This document shows positions 24,901 through 25,020 of a stretch of 25,020 bases of DNA, one piece after another (position 1 is the first letter of the stretch; each line of letters opens with the position of its first letter). Location of the stretch: positions 1 through 25,020 of the forward strand of contig NZ_ALCA01000066.1 in the NCBI RefSeq assembly GCF_000278725.1. Direction: 5' to 3'. The DNA is from Actinomyces sp. ICM47. Its GTDB lineage: Bacteria; Actinomycetota; Actinomycetes; Actinomycetales; Actinomycetaceae. The notes beneath the pieces were generated by a model. It ran no database searches. It was not told where the DNA came from and worked only from the letters and a program-made list of their open reading frames with translations. The translations under genes were made by a program, and so were the position numbers.

Positions 24901-25020
24901 CCTCGCAGGTCGTGCTGACGGCCGTCGGCGGCGGCGACTCGCGTTTCCTGTACTGGGTGACCCTCGACAACGCGACCCCGGATCCGACTCCGGATCCCAC
25001 GCCCGAGCCGAACCCTTCCG
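21954..25020 (+). CDS. secreted multidomain putative glycoside hydrolase with discoidin-like domains (partial)
   Basis: The frame is open for 1022 codons to the window end. ATG 21954 has AAGGAG at 8-base spacing. In order: signal peptide (1 to about 31, cut near TIAA-S); discoidin-like domain (about 35-210); Gly/Asp linker; cadherin-like sandwich (about 251-348); second discoidin-like domain (about 352-507, ALTDLDPTTTWTSD); a barrel-like region (about 520-820); a beta-rich domain (about 830-1000); a PDPTPDPTPEP linker at the end, suggesting a wall anchor beyond the window. The barrel-like region has IQYGDEGGFNRGE (Asp641, Glu642, Glu649), LSWDKYYW (Asp700) and FRMEYNGYDR (Glu784), candidate acids of a clan-A-type glycosidase. 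I cannot assign a GH family. The LacI-type operator upstream ties it to the beta-galactosidase and importer, so a galactose-bearing host glycan is a likely target. Confidence 0.75.
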   Translation, partial: MGTRPIIGVLGAPILAATMLGLTPAATIAASDTPYHPTVLWATSEETVGEGAPNGTIAALVDDDTARTDATKTFWTTKWKGGLDPYPHALAVQNPTPGTQVCGLGLTPRPTYDSTLGNDQFPGEYRVFAFDEDPGNPASDASFDDWKTKVAEGTWDGGTELAHGSDLQYGNKEQYVTFPATTKRVIALAGLRSLAPGKSDMALSDIKLLPCDADGNAITSYGGDEGGGDNDAVRPVVPHPEAPEQGSGASDLVVDFVIDQLPYGEPGKPVDFAPGTHTYTATGYYHATTVSARIRAVDGATVTINGATPDADGRVSNLDLATGLNVITATVSKDGKEATYVVNITKVETDFRGNVLVPATASANGGTEADNAALTDLDPTTTWTSDPLVRASDWSSNVTGIELHLGEARYVHRVNGWGTPTLPAGAQGWHGGNSVAIAVQEADGGPWTTIVTHGSLTRDARGLWYWDFNAYHLATNIRIWMNDETEPQTPQNIATAVTFNDVEVWGLPAGQTPVAPEVDNSMYERYSGFNPGESTWGVNRAQALALQYGVMMPAWVPSEGYGRGGFDANERDLTGGAFPMFYDLPMFNTPMMESLGKGAPWALAKAPTGKNSMCNAGDPHDFMNDYMKPYASTLVDIQYGDEGGFNRGESECFKNWFAWSKQNIPGAVVHANSWDDPSWYRDANLSYYVENAQPDLLSWDKYYWGANGGPAPSTVVMDLLNTNTWKKQREYGLKGLTGDGSSPILYGQYLDYNWDANVSASEKSIVPSLGLATGQKWFGLFRMEYNGYDRSSIIDHDGAPTRSFYEFSTIFGNVSYIGNYTKAMNSTFVAYKPGQYAARSDTPTLSGYTYGNFATGDEATAANEAVGLVDMSVTNVGSVNDGLPGDVVVGYFEQLGGLDGAKSAEIFGDSTTAPTGFMVVNALTGQTRYPSYLLDPRTDNGSLAETAQDITLTVKKPNANAHLMLVNPADKTRQEVELGDGETSQVVLTAVGGGDSRFLYWVTLDNATPDPTPDPTPEPNPS
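24978..25016 (+). repeat. Pro/Thr/Asp repeat linker at the end of the secreted enzyme
   Basis: The DNA repeats units of the GATCCGACTCC / GATCCCACGCC type, coding for a Pro-Asp-Pro-Thr repeat. Such linkers usually span the Gram-positive wall or separate catalytic from anchoring domains. The repeat continues to the window edge. Confidence 0.7.

Noticed and set aside
1..25020. CRISPR array, tRNA/rRNA genes, insertion sequence or prophage
   Set aside because: No regularly spaced repeats, no tRNA-like cloverleaf, no transposase or integrase and no terminal inverted repeats were seen.
14250..25020. recent horizontal transfer of the glycan modules
   Set aside because: Base composition and third-position bias look the same as in the ribosomal region, and no mobility genes or direct repeats flank the block.

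Overview
The window reads as chromosome from a high-GC actinobacterium. The order infA-rpmJ-rpsM-rpsK-rpoA-rplQ-(kinase)-truA-rplM-rpsI-glmM, the GTG starts, the very GC-rich third codon positions and the absence of rpsD between rpsK and rpoA all fit Actinobacteria. The dense host-glycan genes that follow suggest a mucosal Actinomycetaceae member (Actinomyces/Schaalia-like). The phylum is well supported; the family is inference.

Region 1 (1-8008) is the conserved core: translation and RNA polymerase genes, a ROK-family sugar kinase translationally coupled to truA, rplM-rpsI with its own promoter, and the cell-wall precursor enzyme glmM. Intrinsic hairpin terminators close rplQ, rpsI and glmM. 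Oddities are a highly charged C-terminal tail of about 75 residues on ribosomal protein L17 and a cluster of hairpins between rpmJ and rpsM.

Region 2 (8033-13037) is a sialic acid module. A GH33 sialidase with two N-terminal LamG-like domains and no signal peptide faces away from a NanT-type sialic acid transporter and a DUF4862 TIM-barrel protein. The 262-base divergent intergenic region holds two copies of a 17-base dyad (core TTGTC-N-GA), each overlapping the expected transcription start of one gene. This looks like a GntR/FadR-type operator pair whose regulator lies outside the window. No sialate lyase, kinase or epimerase is present.

Region 3 (13116-14280, minus strand) holds an unrecognised, faintly DUF1444-like gene that appears to be leaderless. 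It also holds a short open frame with strong coding bias overlapping the 3' end of lacI.

Region 4 (14250-25020) is a galactoside/glycan module: a LacI-type repressor, a divergent cytoplasmic GH2 beta-galactosidase, a CUT1 sugar ABC importer (lipoprotein plus two permeases, no ATPase) and a large secreted multidomain protein that runs off the window. That protein has two discoidin-like domains, a cadherin-like domain and an unassigned barrel-like putative catalytic region. Three near-identical 20-base sites (CTAACACG...ATAGTTA type) lie at 15386-15405, 18381-18400 and 21867-21886, one before each transcription unit, and define a local LacI regulon.

Working model (inference): the secreted enzyme trims host glycans, the ABC importer brings in galactosides or sialylated oligosaccharides, cytoplasmic sialidase and beta-galactosidase finish the breakdown, and NanT scavenges free sialic acid. 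No tRNA, rRNA, insertion sequence, CRISPR array or prophage was seen.
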